From NCBI GenBank assembly GCA_013365325.1, contig JABVXV010000017.1, forward strand, positions 1 through 64,000: a stretch of 64,000 nt of DNA, read 5' to 3'. This document shows positions 13,389-26,316 of this stretch, one piece after another. Within the stretch, counting starts at the first letter, position 1; each line of letters begins with the position of its first letter. This stretch comes from Dipetalonema caudispina. Lineage: Eukaryota > Nematoda > Chromadorea > Rhabditida > Onchocercidae. The position numbers were made by a program, and so were the translations under genes. The notes under the pieces are model-generated. The model saw only the letters and a list, made by a program, of their open reading frames with translations. It ran no database searches and was not told where the DNA came from.

Positions 13389-16300
13389 ATTTCTTTTCCA
13401 AAACTTAATCCATACAAATCATGCTTATCGTCTGATCAGACTAAAGCTACAGTTAGCAATAGATTTTAAAGTTCGAACATTTGTCATCTGTAATCGATGA
13501 ATAAAAAGACCTAACAACCCTTGTTTTCAACAATATTCATTTATTTATTTGTTCAAAAGGTTTTTTAAAAAAAAACAGAAAGCTTAGACAGTGATATGTT
13601 TTAAAATACTTTTTGCCTTTTGGAAACTGGCAGTTCCTTCTAAACATTTATATGTCATTAAGTTTGCATTAAGTCATAACCTATATTTCAGGTAAATTCA
13701 TTTTATCTAAAATTTGTCGTTTTTTCCTTTTTTTTTTGGTTTGCAGGGTATATTAATACGCGCTGAAAATTCGGCCACTCATGATAATTGCTCATCAGCT
13801 ATATTCCCACGATTGTCTTTAAAACGTTACAAGAGATTCCTAATTAATTGAATTATGGATTTCGTACTGTTTTCTGATATTTCATTTTAAACGCGATTTT
13901 AGTATTTAAAGCAAGGAAACTTTGTTTAGATTAAGCAGAAATTGCTGACTGGCAATTATATTTGAAAACCTCACTCGTAAAATTTAAAATTATGCCACGA
14001 ATTTTCTTAGTGATTCAATTCGAATTTGCATTTGTGTCATTCAACGTCCTGTTGGAAAAGAATCTTTGTAACATTAAAAAATATGGCTCGCTCAAGTTGA
14101 TTTATTTCCAAATGTTAGCAATTAAAATGAAGATCGTTATTACTTTCATTTAAGAATTGTTCAAATTGCTTAAAATGAATTATTATTCATTTCTGTTACT
14201 TTATTCTCTAGTCCTTACTTTTGTACATATACTTCTGTTTTGTATTACTGATACTTTCTCGGAATTCAAATGAAAAAACTTTGCTTCTCAGATTTTTTGA
14301 TAGCCTAAGAGGTGAGTTGTTGCTATGTCAAAAATTAATTAGGATTTATCATTTTTACTTCTTTTAACCTTCCTTATAATCTAGTTCTTTCATTCCCTAA
14401 TTTTTTTCGCTATGTTTTCATTACTGTTATTATTGCTTAATTTTACTTGGTGATATTTACTCATAATCATTGTTTTTCTGGAGTTATCTACGGGTAATCA
14501 TTGTCTTCATCACGAAAGAATGATTGTTTGACTTTTTTTCTGAATGAAAAAATAATGAAAATTTGTCTTCTTAAACAAATTTTTTTTTCTCAATTAAGAA
14601 AATCAAGTAGAAAATGTTCTTACTGATTGGAATATCATCTATCTATATTATCTTTTGTTATATGAAAATCAACATTTTGCACAGGTTCCGGAATTTTTTT
14701 TCCTTTTCCTGTTCTCTAGTACTGCTTAAAATGTTGAAAGGAATGCCATTTCAATATGTTCGGCATAAAAAAAACCCGTAAAAACAGTCTAATAACAATA
14801 AAATTTTACCTTTCAAACCATTTTAACCAATATTTGAATGAAGTAGAGTTCAGGAACTTCTGATATTTAAAACATATATTAATTAACTTTGACTAATTAT
14901 CTTACCGTCAAAGCTGTCTAATGTAATTTTCATGAAAAATCTAATTAACAAAAAGTAGTTAAGTCATCGGCGTTATCACTACTGTTACTACTAAAAAGAA
15001 TTTCTTTGATTCAAGTCAAGTACCAATAAATCTGAATTTATAAGTTTTTTGTTAAAGTAAAGAAAGTTCTTAAAGTTCAATTTATTACAGCTATCACTTA
15101 TTATAATTTAAATTACTCGCATATTGCCAGTCAATTAGTTCCTTTATCAACGATTATACTGTTAACTCGATTGAAGTAATTTGTTCAAATATTCTACATT
15201 TTTCTAATTTTCTGTCGCTGTTTCTTATTAAAGTCTAATGAACAAGATGGCATAAGAATGTAGCAATTTTGTTCCACTGCTTGTGGAATGAAAATTTTCA
15301 TGAAATTAAACTAATTTATGTCATTAAAATTTAAATACAGTGGTAAGGGTTGGATCGTTCCACTGATAATCCATTCTGAATCATACAAGTTAAGAAAATT
15401 TGAATTCTACCAATTACTTCGCAATTCTGAAGTATGATTGTAATGATATGTAATAACCTAACCAAATATCACTTAATAATTTTAATGTATCGACAGTATT
15501 TTGAAATTAATGAAAAAGTTGTGGAATTAATTTTCTTTGTGGTACTCATAGAGAGGAACGGAGAAGAATTGGGGAAATTACGATCATATATATCTATGTT
15601 GCTGCTCATTTCCTTTATATTTGAAAGATAAATTCAAAAAATATAATTTATTTCGGTAATTTCAAAATACAGCAGCATTATTTATTTAATAAGAACTTCG
15701 TTTGCATCGGAAATAATTGTTAATGAGAAATATTTGTTAAGTTGCATAAAGGAATATTAATCATTTGTTCATTATTCGGTTAGTTCATATTTCAAAAGAG
15801 CAACAATTGTTCATCGTACCATTTCATCTGCGATCACTGTTGTTAAGGGCATTCTTAAAAAAATGAAGCTTCCATCCTCATTTTCACGTGATTTTAATAC
15901 CCTAACTAACAAATATGATGATAAGCTTAATGTCTAATGTTCGTTTAATGAATCTTTTATTACTATCTTATCATCCGATTCATAAAATATTTGAGGAGTT
16001 AAAGGTGTAGTATAAAGTTCCTTGTAAGCAAGATTAATGTTACATAAAAATGTTGTCTCGTTTCCTTCTTCTCCATCCCTTATTGTACCAGCAAAATCCT
16101 TAGAGAAGAAATTGTAAAGTTGATCGGTAATACACCAATCTATCAATGATCATCAGTTATTCACATGAATTTATGATGCAATATGCTTGTTGATAACTAA
16201 TGGATGATTCAATTTTGGGAGAAATGGGAGTGTGCTTCATTCCTGTAAATTTCTATAAAATACCCAATTGTGCTGAAAGTCAGGCAGAATTTATCTCTTT

Positions 16301-16566
16301 CTTGCTGCAAATTCCGACATATCGTGTTGATCTCACTCGTGGCATGCCAATTTTTTAAATTGATCCTTCTCAGATTATTTTTGGTTTCATAAATATTGAA
16401 TTTATCAAATTCATTCCTCGAATCGTATATATTTTAAACAATCGTTCATGACCAGTTGATTTGTTGAAGTTACTTGTCGAGAGGTCCCATCCATTCACAT
16501 TTTCTTCTTTTTATTGTTTTCATTTCCTGATTGTATGATCATTTCCAGGAGTTGTTTGTCTGTAAC
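13389..16566. other. Intergenic region between DUSP-a and DUSP-b
   Basis: Apart from the possible alternative exon at 13747-13851 and the poly(A) signal at 13500, I see nothing recognisable. A 70-codon minus-strand frame at 15934-16146 has no family resemblance. Confidence 0.4.
13747..13851 (+). CDS. Possible alternative last exon of DUSP-a
   Basis: A very strong acceptor (long pyrimidine run then TTTGCAG, ending 13746) precedes a frame open in phase 0 for 34 codons and stopping at 13849-13851. Joined to the GC donor after 13289 it gives a 214-residue DUSP-a isoform without the hydrophobic tail, with a basic C-terminus. The size matches the terminal exons of DUSP-b (33 residues) and DUSP-c (41). 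It lacks their shared KFQPxLE motif, so homology is not shown. Confidence 0.4.
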   Translation, partial: GILIRAENSATHDNCSSAIFPRLSLKRYKRFLIN

Positions 16567-17830
16567 ATGGTGATAGTAGATACAAAGGAGTGCCGTACTA
16601 TGCCCTCCACATCATTCCAGATAAATCCGGCTCCGGAATATAATCAAATTACTGAACTGGTTCCTCACCTCTATATTTGTGGTGCCAGCTCATTGAATTC
16701 GGCTAACATGGAAAAATATAAAATCTCATTGATCATAAATGCCACCACTGAGGTCTGTTTTGAGAAAACGATCGATGATTTGCGTCAAGATTTTTAAAAA
16801 GAAATCTTTGCAAAAAGTGAAAAACCAAAATTTCAATTTTCTTTTCAAATTTTTAAATTTTTTCAAAAGATTTTAAGCAACTCATTTGGATGCATTTTTC
16901 TTGATAAATCTATGAATGTATCCTTTGTTATAGGTACCCAGTATACGATCCCTTAGTTTAATACCACGAATAAAGTTATGGCTGGATGATACACCATCAA
17001 CTAACATTTACCAATATTTCGATCTCATCAGTGATCAGGTGAACTTTTTTTTCGATTATAATAATGAGATTTTAAAACTGGATAAATTGTTATCAATAGC
17101 TTCAAAATGAAAAATTAAATATCACTCAACTTGGAAGTGTTTTTCAAAAATTCAGATTACAGATTGAGGCAATGATAACAAGTGGTGGCAATGTGTTGGT
17201 ACACTGTTTAGCCGGGATATCGCGATCTGCTACTATTTGCCTTGCATTTCTCACTAAATTCCGCTGCAAATCACTTAGACAGGCCTACCAGCTAATGGCC
17301 AAAAAACGACCACTTGTCAGGCCTAATATCGGATTTTGGCGTCAACTGATTACTTTCGAACATGTATGTTACAAAATTGTTGTCATTTAAAATTCTGAAA
17401 ATTATCTGCTGAGGAATTAATGTCTAACCTATATACCCTGAATTTTATTTAGCACAATTGTCACTTGTTTTCTCAACAATAAATGTTTTTAAAGAGAAAT
17501 TTTGAGGAAAGCTTTTTGTTCATCATCAACATTTATAGGAAATAAAGAATGATGTTGCATCGGTAAAATTGATTCAAAGCAGAGAAGATTCAGAAAATGT
17601 CCTACCTGATGTCTATCTATCAGTGAGTGATCGGCATTAAAAATTGCATTTTGTCTGGAATCAATCAAATTTCCTTCGAAAATGCCAGAAAATCCAAATA
17701 TCACCAGTTGCCTACTTTTTCATTACAGACGGCTATTGACTCACGCGGAGGGTGCCGGTTTTCCAAAGATAAACCGAAATTTCAACCGATTTTGGAGACG
17801 GTACCGGAAAGCACTGAAGCAGGAGCCTAA
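16567..17830 (+). CDS. DUSP-b: atypical dual-specificity protein phosphatase
   Basis: Paralog of DUSP-a and DUSP-c with introns at the same places, all phase 0. Exons 16567-16752, 16934-17038, 17163-17363, 17539-17622, 17729-17830; 225 residues. The catalytic loop is HCLAGISR (C112, R118), followed by the conserved RPLVRPNIGFWRQLI block. I chose the ATG at 16567 because it is the first after a good acceptor (TTTCCAG at 16542-16548), leaving an 18-nt leader just as in DUSP-c; the ATG at 16600 aligns better with the paralogs' starts and is the alternative. The C-terminal exon is hydrophilic and shares KFQP(I/V)LE with DUSP-c. No membrane segment, so probably cytosolic or nuclear. Exon 3 is nearly identical in its first 119 nt to DUSP-c. 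Confidence 0.9.
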
Positions 17831-20800
17831 TCGCAGTCTGTTTATTTTTCATAATGTTATGCGTTTAGGGCATAAATTTTCACACATACCAAAAAAAAAA
17901 ATTCTCTGAAAAATTGAAATTTGTAGCCAATTTTTGTTGTTTGAACTTGAGATCGAAGTAACGCATGTAATTGTTTTGTTTATTTGTTGCAATATAATTT
18001 GCTGATGCGGATAGATCTGAGTTTTAGGCCTTACAAATAGGGTAATGAATTGTTTGAGGTTTATAAGCGAATTCTTGCTAAAAATTATATTGTTTCTATT
18101 AACTTGTACCATTTTACTTGTAAATGATCATATAATATGCATACTATGACTTTTATTAAATTCAGAAATTTGAATTACTAAATTTCACCGAGTGTTAAAT
18201 GATAAAAAATTGCTTATAAAATTTTGAACTGCAATGTTGAATGACTTCTTTCTGTGGTATCAAACTCAAAATCAGCATTGATTCTGAAAATATTAAGGCG
18301 CATTTGTAATTTATAATTATTGTCCACGAAAGGTTAACTATTTTAGGTATGACATGAAGTTCAAAATTGTTGTGACTTTTTGATGAGCTGTACGTAACAC
18401 TTGACAATAAATACGATTAATTTGAGTTTCTTTACGGAATTTGATGAAAATTTAAAAGCGGATGATCAATCTGTACTTCTCAGTCAAGTAAAAAGCTCAT
18501 GGATTGTTTTTTCTTTTGCGATAAAGCTAAATAAAAATTTGAAAAATTCATTGTGAAGTTAAAGTTAGTGAAATAAATTTATTCAGTTTTTTGATATGCA
18601 ATATTACTACAATAGAAAGAAGTGGAAGAAAGGAGAAATTAAGTCATCAAAAAACTGAAGTGTATATAAGAGATAGTCCCAAAAGCAAAAACAATGATGA
18701 ATGTGACGAGAACAAAGAAATTTAATTTAAATTTGAATTTAGGCGAACAACATCATTTCCTCATTAATTTTTACTGTTTTTTTCATTGAATCTGTTCCCT
18801 TACTTTTATGTAACACACTGAATATCCTCTTTAAAATTGATCTGAAAGTCGTTGTAATTAACTGACAAATTATCTAATACGGTAAGAGAATGAGACCAAA
18901 GAATTTGACGGGACAGCTGTTTTCTGAGTTGAATTGCAACTTTTTACAACATACAGAATCTAATCCGTTCACATGTAAATGTTGTGTATCCGGTGAGCTC
19001 AAATTTTCTGAAGGGGAGAGGTGAGCTGAAAAATTGTTGCATCTGGCATTGGTACTTTTTTATTTTTCAAAAAATGTCTAGAAATAAAATTCAAATAAAA
19101 AATTCAGTGATAGGTTGACTGATGACAATAACTTGGAATTTCCAAAAATTCAATACAATGATTCAGTTGAGTCATGCAAAAATATTTGGTGCAATTATAT
19201 TTTATTCAAGGACAAATTTAACTGCTTCACCAAGAAAATTTTTAAAAATTTTCTTCAAAATCGGAAAAAAAGAAGATTGCACTATTTTTTGGAATACAAT
19301 GTTTACAACAACATATTACAATTTGATTTTGGTATTGCCATTTTTCACTTAATTTTTGTTTACGGTAAGAGAAGATCGGTTGTTTTCAGTATATAGCTTT
19401 GCAATACGGAATTGAAGTTTATTGTGATATGTTTTACAGAAACAACAAAACAATTTGAATTTTATTTTTATAGTTTTAAAATTTCAAAAGTTACGATCAA
19501 TATTTCATCTAATAACGCCAGAGGAAATATTGTAACATTGAATGAATGTGTAGATGTGAACAGTGAGGAGAACAAAACATTTCAATCTTTTCACATCAAT
19601 TGCCCTGTGGAAATGTTCTCGACTGAATATCACGTGAATTTTTGCTGAAAATTTGGTGTTGCAAAATGAAGAAGACAATGTATCAGTTGATTTATTATTT
19701 AAATTACTAGCGTTTTTCTTTCAACTGCTTACCTATTTGAAGTACAATTATCATGAAACAAAAAGATAAGATTGATTTTAGAAGTTGCATACTAACATTA
19801 ATCAACTTAAGAGTATTATCCTAACTGATAAAAATTCTTTGAAAATTATGAGTCAAAAAACTTCTGATTTACAAAAAATTTTACTAATTTGAAAGGAATT
19901 TTTAAATAGTTGAAATGATAAGTTTTACTTTTCCCATTAATGTCAATATGAATTCACTTTCGAGCATTTATGGACAAATAAATGTTCATTTCTTATAGTA
20001 CAGATATGATTAGTAAAGGAAGATATAAAACTCTTGCAGAAGGTAATATAAACTCGGATATGGTTTCTTTGTTTTATGTGCTTTCTATGTCTCATTAAAT
20101 GTTAAAAATATTTTTGAAAATTTTTTAACTTTTCTCACTGTATACAAAAATAGAAGTTCTTGGCGGAATTCAAATGGAATATTATTGTTGAATGCATATT
20201 TGTAACTTGTAGTGCTCGAAGGCACTACGTAAGCTTGTAGATCAAATTTGCATTTAATAAAAACACATATCAAATCGAATTTTTCATAAGATAAACGGCA
20301 AACATTGCCACTCTATCCTAATTCAAAAATTAGGGATGAAATTCAAGTGAGATCAAAAGGTACGGCATAAACAATATTGACTTATATTACAAACATTTAT
20401 AAATCAGAGTGAGAAAGGTTTCAGCTAATTAACGACATTTCCGCCATTTGCGCAATAACTCCAGGTCAATGATTGAAAAGGAAAGACGCGGAACATATTC
20501 ATTCAAATTTGATAGCTAATGTAGAAATGTGATGTTTCTTTCACTTCAGAGATGGTCATTATTGGTCATTGATTGAGGTATTATTTTGACCATACAGAAG
20601 ATGAGTTATGATCACTGATTTTTTTTTTTGAAATGTTAGTTAATCTTTCTGGTACCGAATGTACAGTGAACTTGGAGATCACTTCAGAGTATGAGAAATC
20701 AGAATAAGTTGCAAATGCCTGAATGAACATCTAATATCATTGATGAAAGTTTTAACAAAGTTAAATTACCGTTAAATTAAAAAAAAAGTTTAAGAAAATT

Positions 20801-22028
20801 CAACATTTTGTTCCGTAGATTACCTACACATTGGAAATCTATGGCCTCGAAATTGCTCTCTATCATTCATGATAAACGATAAAGTGAATAAGAATTCCGG
20901 ATAACAGAGTTTTGAAATTGTCAACCTTCAGAATAAATGTTCGCCATTGAAATGTTTCTGTCAAGTAATACTGAATATTTTTCAAGTAGAACTTGTTAAG
21001 GATGCAATAAAAATTTAAAGATTAACACAAAAATCTAACGTTTGACAAATTATGGTTTCAAGTAATTAGCGCTATACTAATTGTGCAATTAGGGAACCAA
21101 TTATAAACAGAATAATCTTGCATAGTTGCTAAATTAATTAACTCGCATATCGAATTAATAATTTAAAAGGTGAAAAGTGAATACTATTTAGTTGTGGTAC
21201 TCAACTGATTATAGTTTGATGATGCTGAAAAATTTCAAACAAACTGATTAAATCACCAAGACGGTGATGATTATGGTGCGCAAATGACCATTACTAAGTT
21301 GCTTCTGAGTAACAAAATGTTATCATTTCTTTTATGAACGATTGATCGATTTGTCGTAATTGAATTCATCCTTAAATGGAATACTAATGATGGTATTTGA
21401 TTGCTTGATTTAAGTTTATTTTTGTCGTTCAAAATGATGAAATGAGTAATGACCAGTGTAAATGTCCATTCATATTTTGACCTAAACAAATACTAAACAA
21501 TAGATAGGTCATTTTTAGGGGTTAATCGTATCAGCAAATGCAACCAACGATGAACAAGATGATAGGAGAGGAAATTTGTGAGATGATGAATCAAAGCTGA
21601 TGTGGCAATATCCTGAAATATCCGCCGTTGTTGTTGACAACATTCAACATTCACGTGAATAGCAGCATGCTTCCTATGAATGTACATAAACACTAGCACA
21701 TGTTATTCACGTGAATCACATCTGCCTGCAAAAGAGACAACAATAACAACATGGTATGATGGTGATAGTGATGATACACGCGTTACTAACGTGGATGGGT
21801 TTTCTATTCTAGGTTGATTGATATATATATATGTATATATGCATTTGTTGATATCATATAATTTCATTTCATGTTAAGCTTTATTATCAATGTGATAGTA
21901 TGTATCATTGTTATTAGCTTACATTTTGGATAGAATTTTTCATATATTTGTATAATTTTGTCTCATTGTTAGAGAATCTTTGTAAACTATGTAAAAATAT
22001 CAATTTCTAGCAAAATTTTCTCCGAATA
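17831..22028. other. Intergenic region between DUSP-b and DUSP-c
   Basis: 4.2 kb of AT-rich DNA with poly-A/T runs and an AT dinucleotide run at 21821-21840. Overlapping short frames at 19115-19396 and 19412-19648 look random. I see no gene. Confidence 0.4.
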
Positions 22029-24010
22029 ATGTCACTGATATCATTTAATGTGAATCCTGAATATGCTCAAATTACGGAAATTGTCCGTGGTTTATTCATA
22101 TGTGGTGTGAGTTCATTAACGGCTGAGAATATGATAAAACATAATATTTCATTCATTGTCAATGCTACCAATGAGGTTATTGTTTGTTTGATTTTATTTT
22201 ATTTCTGTTATGATTTTGTAATTTTGAATTATAGGTAACAAGTTCAGACAAGCAAATTTCCTTTTTTTTTTTTTTTTTTTTTTTTTGAGGAAATTTAGTT
22301 TTAGGTACCAAATGTGCAATCATTGGGCAATATTCCACGAGTGAAACTGTGGCTTGAAGATACCCCGCAAGCATCTATTTACCCATTCCTGGATCAACAA
22401 ACTGATCAAGTAAACCATATCAACCTAAAATTATTTTAACAAATTATAATTGATCATATTTTAATCATTGCTATGATTGTCACAAATCGGCAACCGTATC
22501 CGTTCCTCTTGCTTCCTGTTAAGCATGAAGTGTGGTGGAAATTTTATTTGATGCTATTAGTACAACATGAAAAATTGCAACAGTTCTATCTCAGAATGGG
22601 AGAATGTACGGAAGCGTGTTTTTTTTTTTTTTTTCTTGTTAGATATTGCCATGTGAAATTTGAAGATGGATTGAAAAATTGACATTTCTTGCTTCTTCCG
22701 ATAATTTGAACGGGAAAGCATCGTTGTTTTGGATTGTTTCACATGATAAGAAGATTGTTACGTTGTATTAAAAGTGCTTTGGATATGTAGAAAAGAGAAG
22801 GAAGTAAGCAAACACGAAGAGAAACTATGTGTTGAAAATGGAATTTCAGCAAAACGTTTACTTTCTATTTCACTACAAAGCATTCGCAATTGAAAAATGA
22901 AAAAATTGAGTGTGGGGAAATTTTTTTAAAAAGAATAATTTGGATTAAAAAGCGGAGCGAACTTCACATACAATTTGCAGATTGAGGCAGTGATAACAAG
23001 TGGTGGCAATGTGTTGGTGCACTGTGTAGCCGGGATATCGCGATCTGCCACTATCTGCCTTGCATTTCTCACTAAATTCCGCTGCAAATCACTTAGACAA
23101 GCCTATCATCTAATGGCTCGAAAACGGCCAGTTGTTAGGCCGAATATTGGATTCTGGCGACAACTTATTGTATATGAACAGGTGATCAAACGAGTTAGAA
23201 ATTGCACCAAAAATTATTTATGAATGTATTTGCAAGAATTTCATAACAATTCATGTATCGTAAGATTACTCTAAGCATCATTTTAAAATTTAAAAACTTC
23301 TACAAGTATTTTTTTTTGGAGCTCAATTATGATATACTTTCCAGGATGTTAAACGAAGTATAGGAACAGTTCAGTTGGTGAGAGATAAAGTACATCCTGG
23401 TCAAGTTATTCCTGATGTTTATTTGGATGAGGTAACTGGAGTCCAAAAACTATCATCTGCGGTAAATTTTTTGATTTAAAAAAGAAATAAAATGTCAACC
23501 AAAACATCTAACTCTTAAGGTTTTCGACTTCGCAAAAAGCTCGGCTGACAACATTTCGAAAGTGTTCCGAATTTTTAATTCTAATTTTGTTCAAAGTAGA
23601 TGCAGCTTGCTTTAAATGAATTTTATATTATTAAAAATGGAAGATTTTGAAAGCAGCATCTTTCTTTGTAATGTGAAAAATAATACAAATTAATAAAAGA
23701 CGTCCATTTATAAGTATTACTAATGCCATTTAAATGAAACAAATGCTGCATAATTACTCATTCCGTCGTATTCTTCAAAACAGATAGCAGCAAAATGTAT
23801 GAATTGAATCAGACTTCACGTTATGGTTCTTAATAATAACTTTGTTTGAATTTTTTAAATTTTGAAAATATCCGACTATTACAGAGAGACACTGATGAGG
23901 ATGAAAATAAATGCAGTTATGAGGGGCGAAATCGTCGTAATTCAGGTGGCAGATTGAAATTTCAGCCAGTATTGGAGCCACTGCTCGAATGTGTCGAAGC
24001 TACTGCATAA
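22029..24010 (+). CDS. DUSP-c: atypical dual-specificity protein phosphatase
   Basis: Third tandem paralog. Exons 22029-22175, 22305-22409, 22981-23181, 23345-23431, 23885-24010, all phase 0; 221 residues. Catalytic loop HCVAGISR (C99, R105). A splice acceptor (TTTCTAG at 22004-22010) lies 18 nt before the ATG, consistent with spliced-leader addition. Exon 4 has a second in-frame donor 30 nt downstream (GCG|GTAAAT after 23461), so a form ten residues longer is possible. The terminal exon is charged (DTDEDE, then GRNRRN) and ends with the KFQPVLE motif shared with DUSP-b. A 25-T run (22262-22286) sits in intron 1 close to the acceptor. Confidence 0.92.
22262..22286. repeat. 25-nt poly-T run in intron 1 of DUSP-c
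   Basis: Uninterrupted T run about 20 nt upstream of the intron 1 acceptor at 22304; it may act as an extended pyrimidine tract or simply be a mononucleotide repeat. Confidence 0.9.
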
Positions 24011-26316
24011 CTATTGCATCTATTGCCGGAGTTGTATAGTTCTTTGTTTCTATTAAAAGCATTCCATTGGAGAATTGAACTTATTGAATGGGTACCGAAA
24101 TTTACTGTTTCATATCAAAACATTTTGCAAACAATAATATTATAGCATTATTTTATGTCCTTCAGATATAATAATCTCAGTCCAGTCCACTTTGTTTGCA
24201 TATCAATGCTTTTTTTTATTATTATTCAAACATTTATTTGTTATTATCATCGCTTAGGATGGTACGAACTGAAAGATAAGCGGGATTTTTTTTTTTCCTC
24301 TGCTAGGAGAACTTCAAATTTTAAAAGCAAATCTTTCTTGACAACTGTGAAAATAAATGAAGTGCAATGGGAATACTTCGTAAAAATTAGCCAAATTTAA
24401 AAAAAAAGGAACTTTTTTTGACAGAACAAAATGTAACTAGCACTACATACCATCTATCATTTTACTAATTGTTTTTTTTTTTTGTTTAATTTTTTTGTTG
24501 AGAAATGTTCCCAGAGATTTCTTGTGAATTCTTAAGTGGTACGGAAAATACCTGAAATAGGTGATGAAATTACTATGGTCACTGTATTATAATTTGTTTA
24601 TATTTATTTAAACAAAGTTTTGAAATAAAGCTTACTTATTTGCGATGAAGAGCGAAATTGGAGTCATGTTGAGGAGAAATTTCATCTGTAGGCAAATAAA
24701 TGAATAATTCTGATGAAGTGCTTTTATTTTACTAATGTAAACAATTTGTAGAACTGATCGGTAAATCAGTATGCCACGTTTCCTAGTAAACGCGCTATTT
24801 CTCACCGGAAAAGATCATATAACAATTTTCTAGAAAGTTTTCTGTCGGTCAAATCATAATGCTAGCTATTATACCATTTCATTCGGTTCATATTTTGGTT
24901 GAGTTATCGGTTATCAGATAGTTCTGCTTCAATCGATCAGTGGTGTAGTCACTTCTGATCCTTTGAAAGTTTCCGTGATCCTTTCCCATCTTAAAGAGAA
25001 GTACAGGTCATACTTCACGGAAATACCAATAACTTACTCGTAAAAAGGCAATCTGACAGAAAATACAACCTGATGATAGCTACAGAATTGGTATCATTCA
25101 TATCAAATAAATTTTTAAGAGAGTATTAGGGTCTCAGAGTTATTACTTCAAGCATAGTTGGGTCTGAAAAGAATGAATGAGAATTGAAAAATAGCTTTTT
25201 CCAGCGAAGTTGTAGACTATTCCGCACCAATATGTATGAACTGATGACAGGGGAAAAGTTATGATCAGTAACTTTCATTTCCACATCTATGCATCTTTCC
25301 TGAGTAGTTTCCGCGATCAATACAAAATCCTCGGAATAAAATACCTACAGCTCTTTCTTTAAATTATTATCAATACTTTCAAAATATTGCAGTAGCTTAA
25401 AAGTTAGGAAAGCGCGGAGTAGGATTAAATCATTGTTGATGATACTATCTTGCCAAAGTTTATAAGGAAAAGACTAAAAGTGATCTAGCATCTACTATCT
25501 CATAAATATATTACTAAATAATACAGAAATGAAAGTGCTTATTAACAGGAATTACTTATGTCCAAACAGTTCGATAATTATTTCAACATTCGGAGTTTCT
25601 CATATTTATTCAGTTCCTTCATTGTCTATTCGTTAGAAAGTCATATCTTACTGTAATTTGACAAAAATGATAACCTGCTGGAGAGAGGATATCAGCTCAC
25701 AGTAGAAGAAGTAAAGCAAAAAATAATTCCTAAAAGCTTTTCAAGGCTTAAAAATCAAGATACATTCCTATTATCGTGTTACAACTTTTCTTATTGCAGT
25801 GTTTGTTTTAAACAAAATTTTAGAACAAGCAATCAAAACACCGCGATCATTATTTATCATGCCACCACGAGCCTTTCTCAACTCTTTCAGTTTAATGCTG
25901 CGGTCTTTACCAACTGAGCAGAGTAAAAACGCTCTCACTGCATTATTAGGTCAGCAAACCTGTAAATCTCATAATAACTTTTTAGTGGTGTGACTTTCGA
26001 ATGCAAAATCTATAGAGCTTAAAACAGTCAAAATAACTGTCAAATGTTTAAGATTTTCACCATAAAACTTGTTTCTTTATTTAGAGTCTTTCCATTAACT
26101 CAGTGAAAACTAAAAATCCAAATACGGTTATTTAATGATAATTCAAAAATCTCAATCTATCTGAATTTGAATCATAGAGCAATCTCAGCAAAGTTTATAG
26201 TTTCATGCTTTAATAGAAACCGATTAACAAGCATTTCCTTTCAACAATAACAAGGGATAAAAACAAGTGGAAAATAGCGATTTCACGATTTTTAATTAGC
26301 TGCTTTCGATCACATT
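24011..26316. other. Convergent intergenic region between DUSP-c and DDX18
   Basis: Contains the 3' ends of two convergent genes. TTTATT at 26076-26081 is a poly(A) signal (AATAAA) on the minus strand, 236 nt past the DDX18 stop. A stretch at 25799-25993 is open on both strands with exon-like borders, but I recognise no product. Confidence 0.45.

Noticed and set aside
15934..16146. 70-codon minus-strand frame upstream of DUSP-b
   Set aside because: Composition is protein-like, but there is no recognised motif and no neighbouring exon.
19115..19648. Overlapping plus-strand frames between DUSP-b and DUSP-c
   Set aside because: Low-complexity Phe/Lys/Ile-rich translations typical of random AT-rich DNA, no splice context and no homology.
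25799..25993. Frame open on both strands with exon-like borders, just beyond DDX18
   Set aside because: DDX18 already has a complete C-terminus ending at 26317, and neither strand's translation resembles a family I know; not enough to call a gene.
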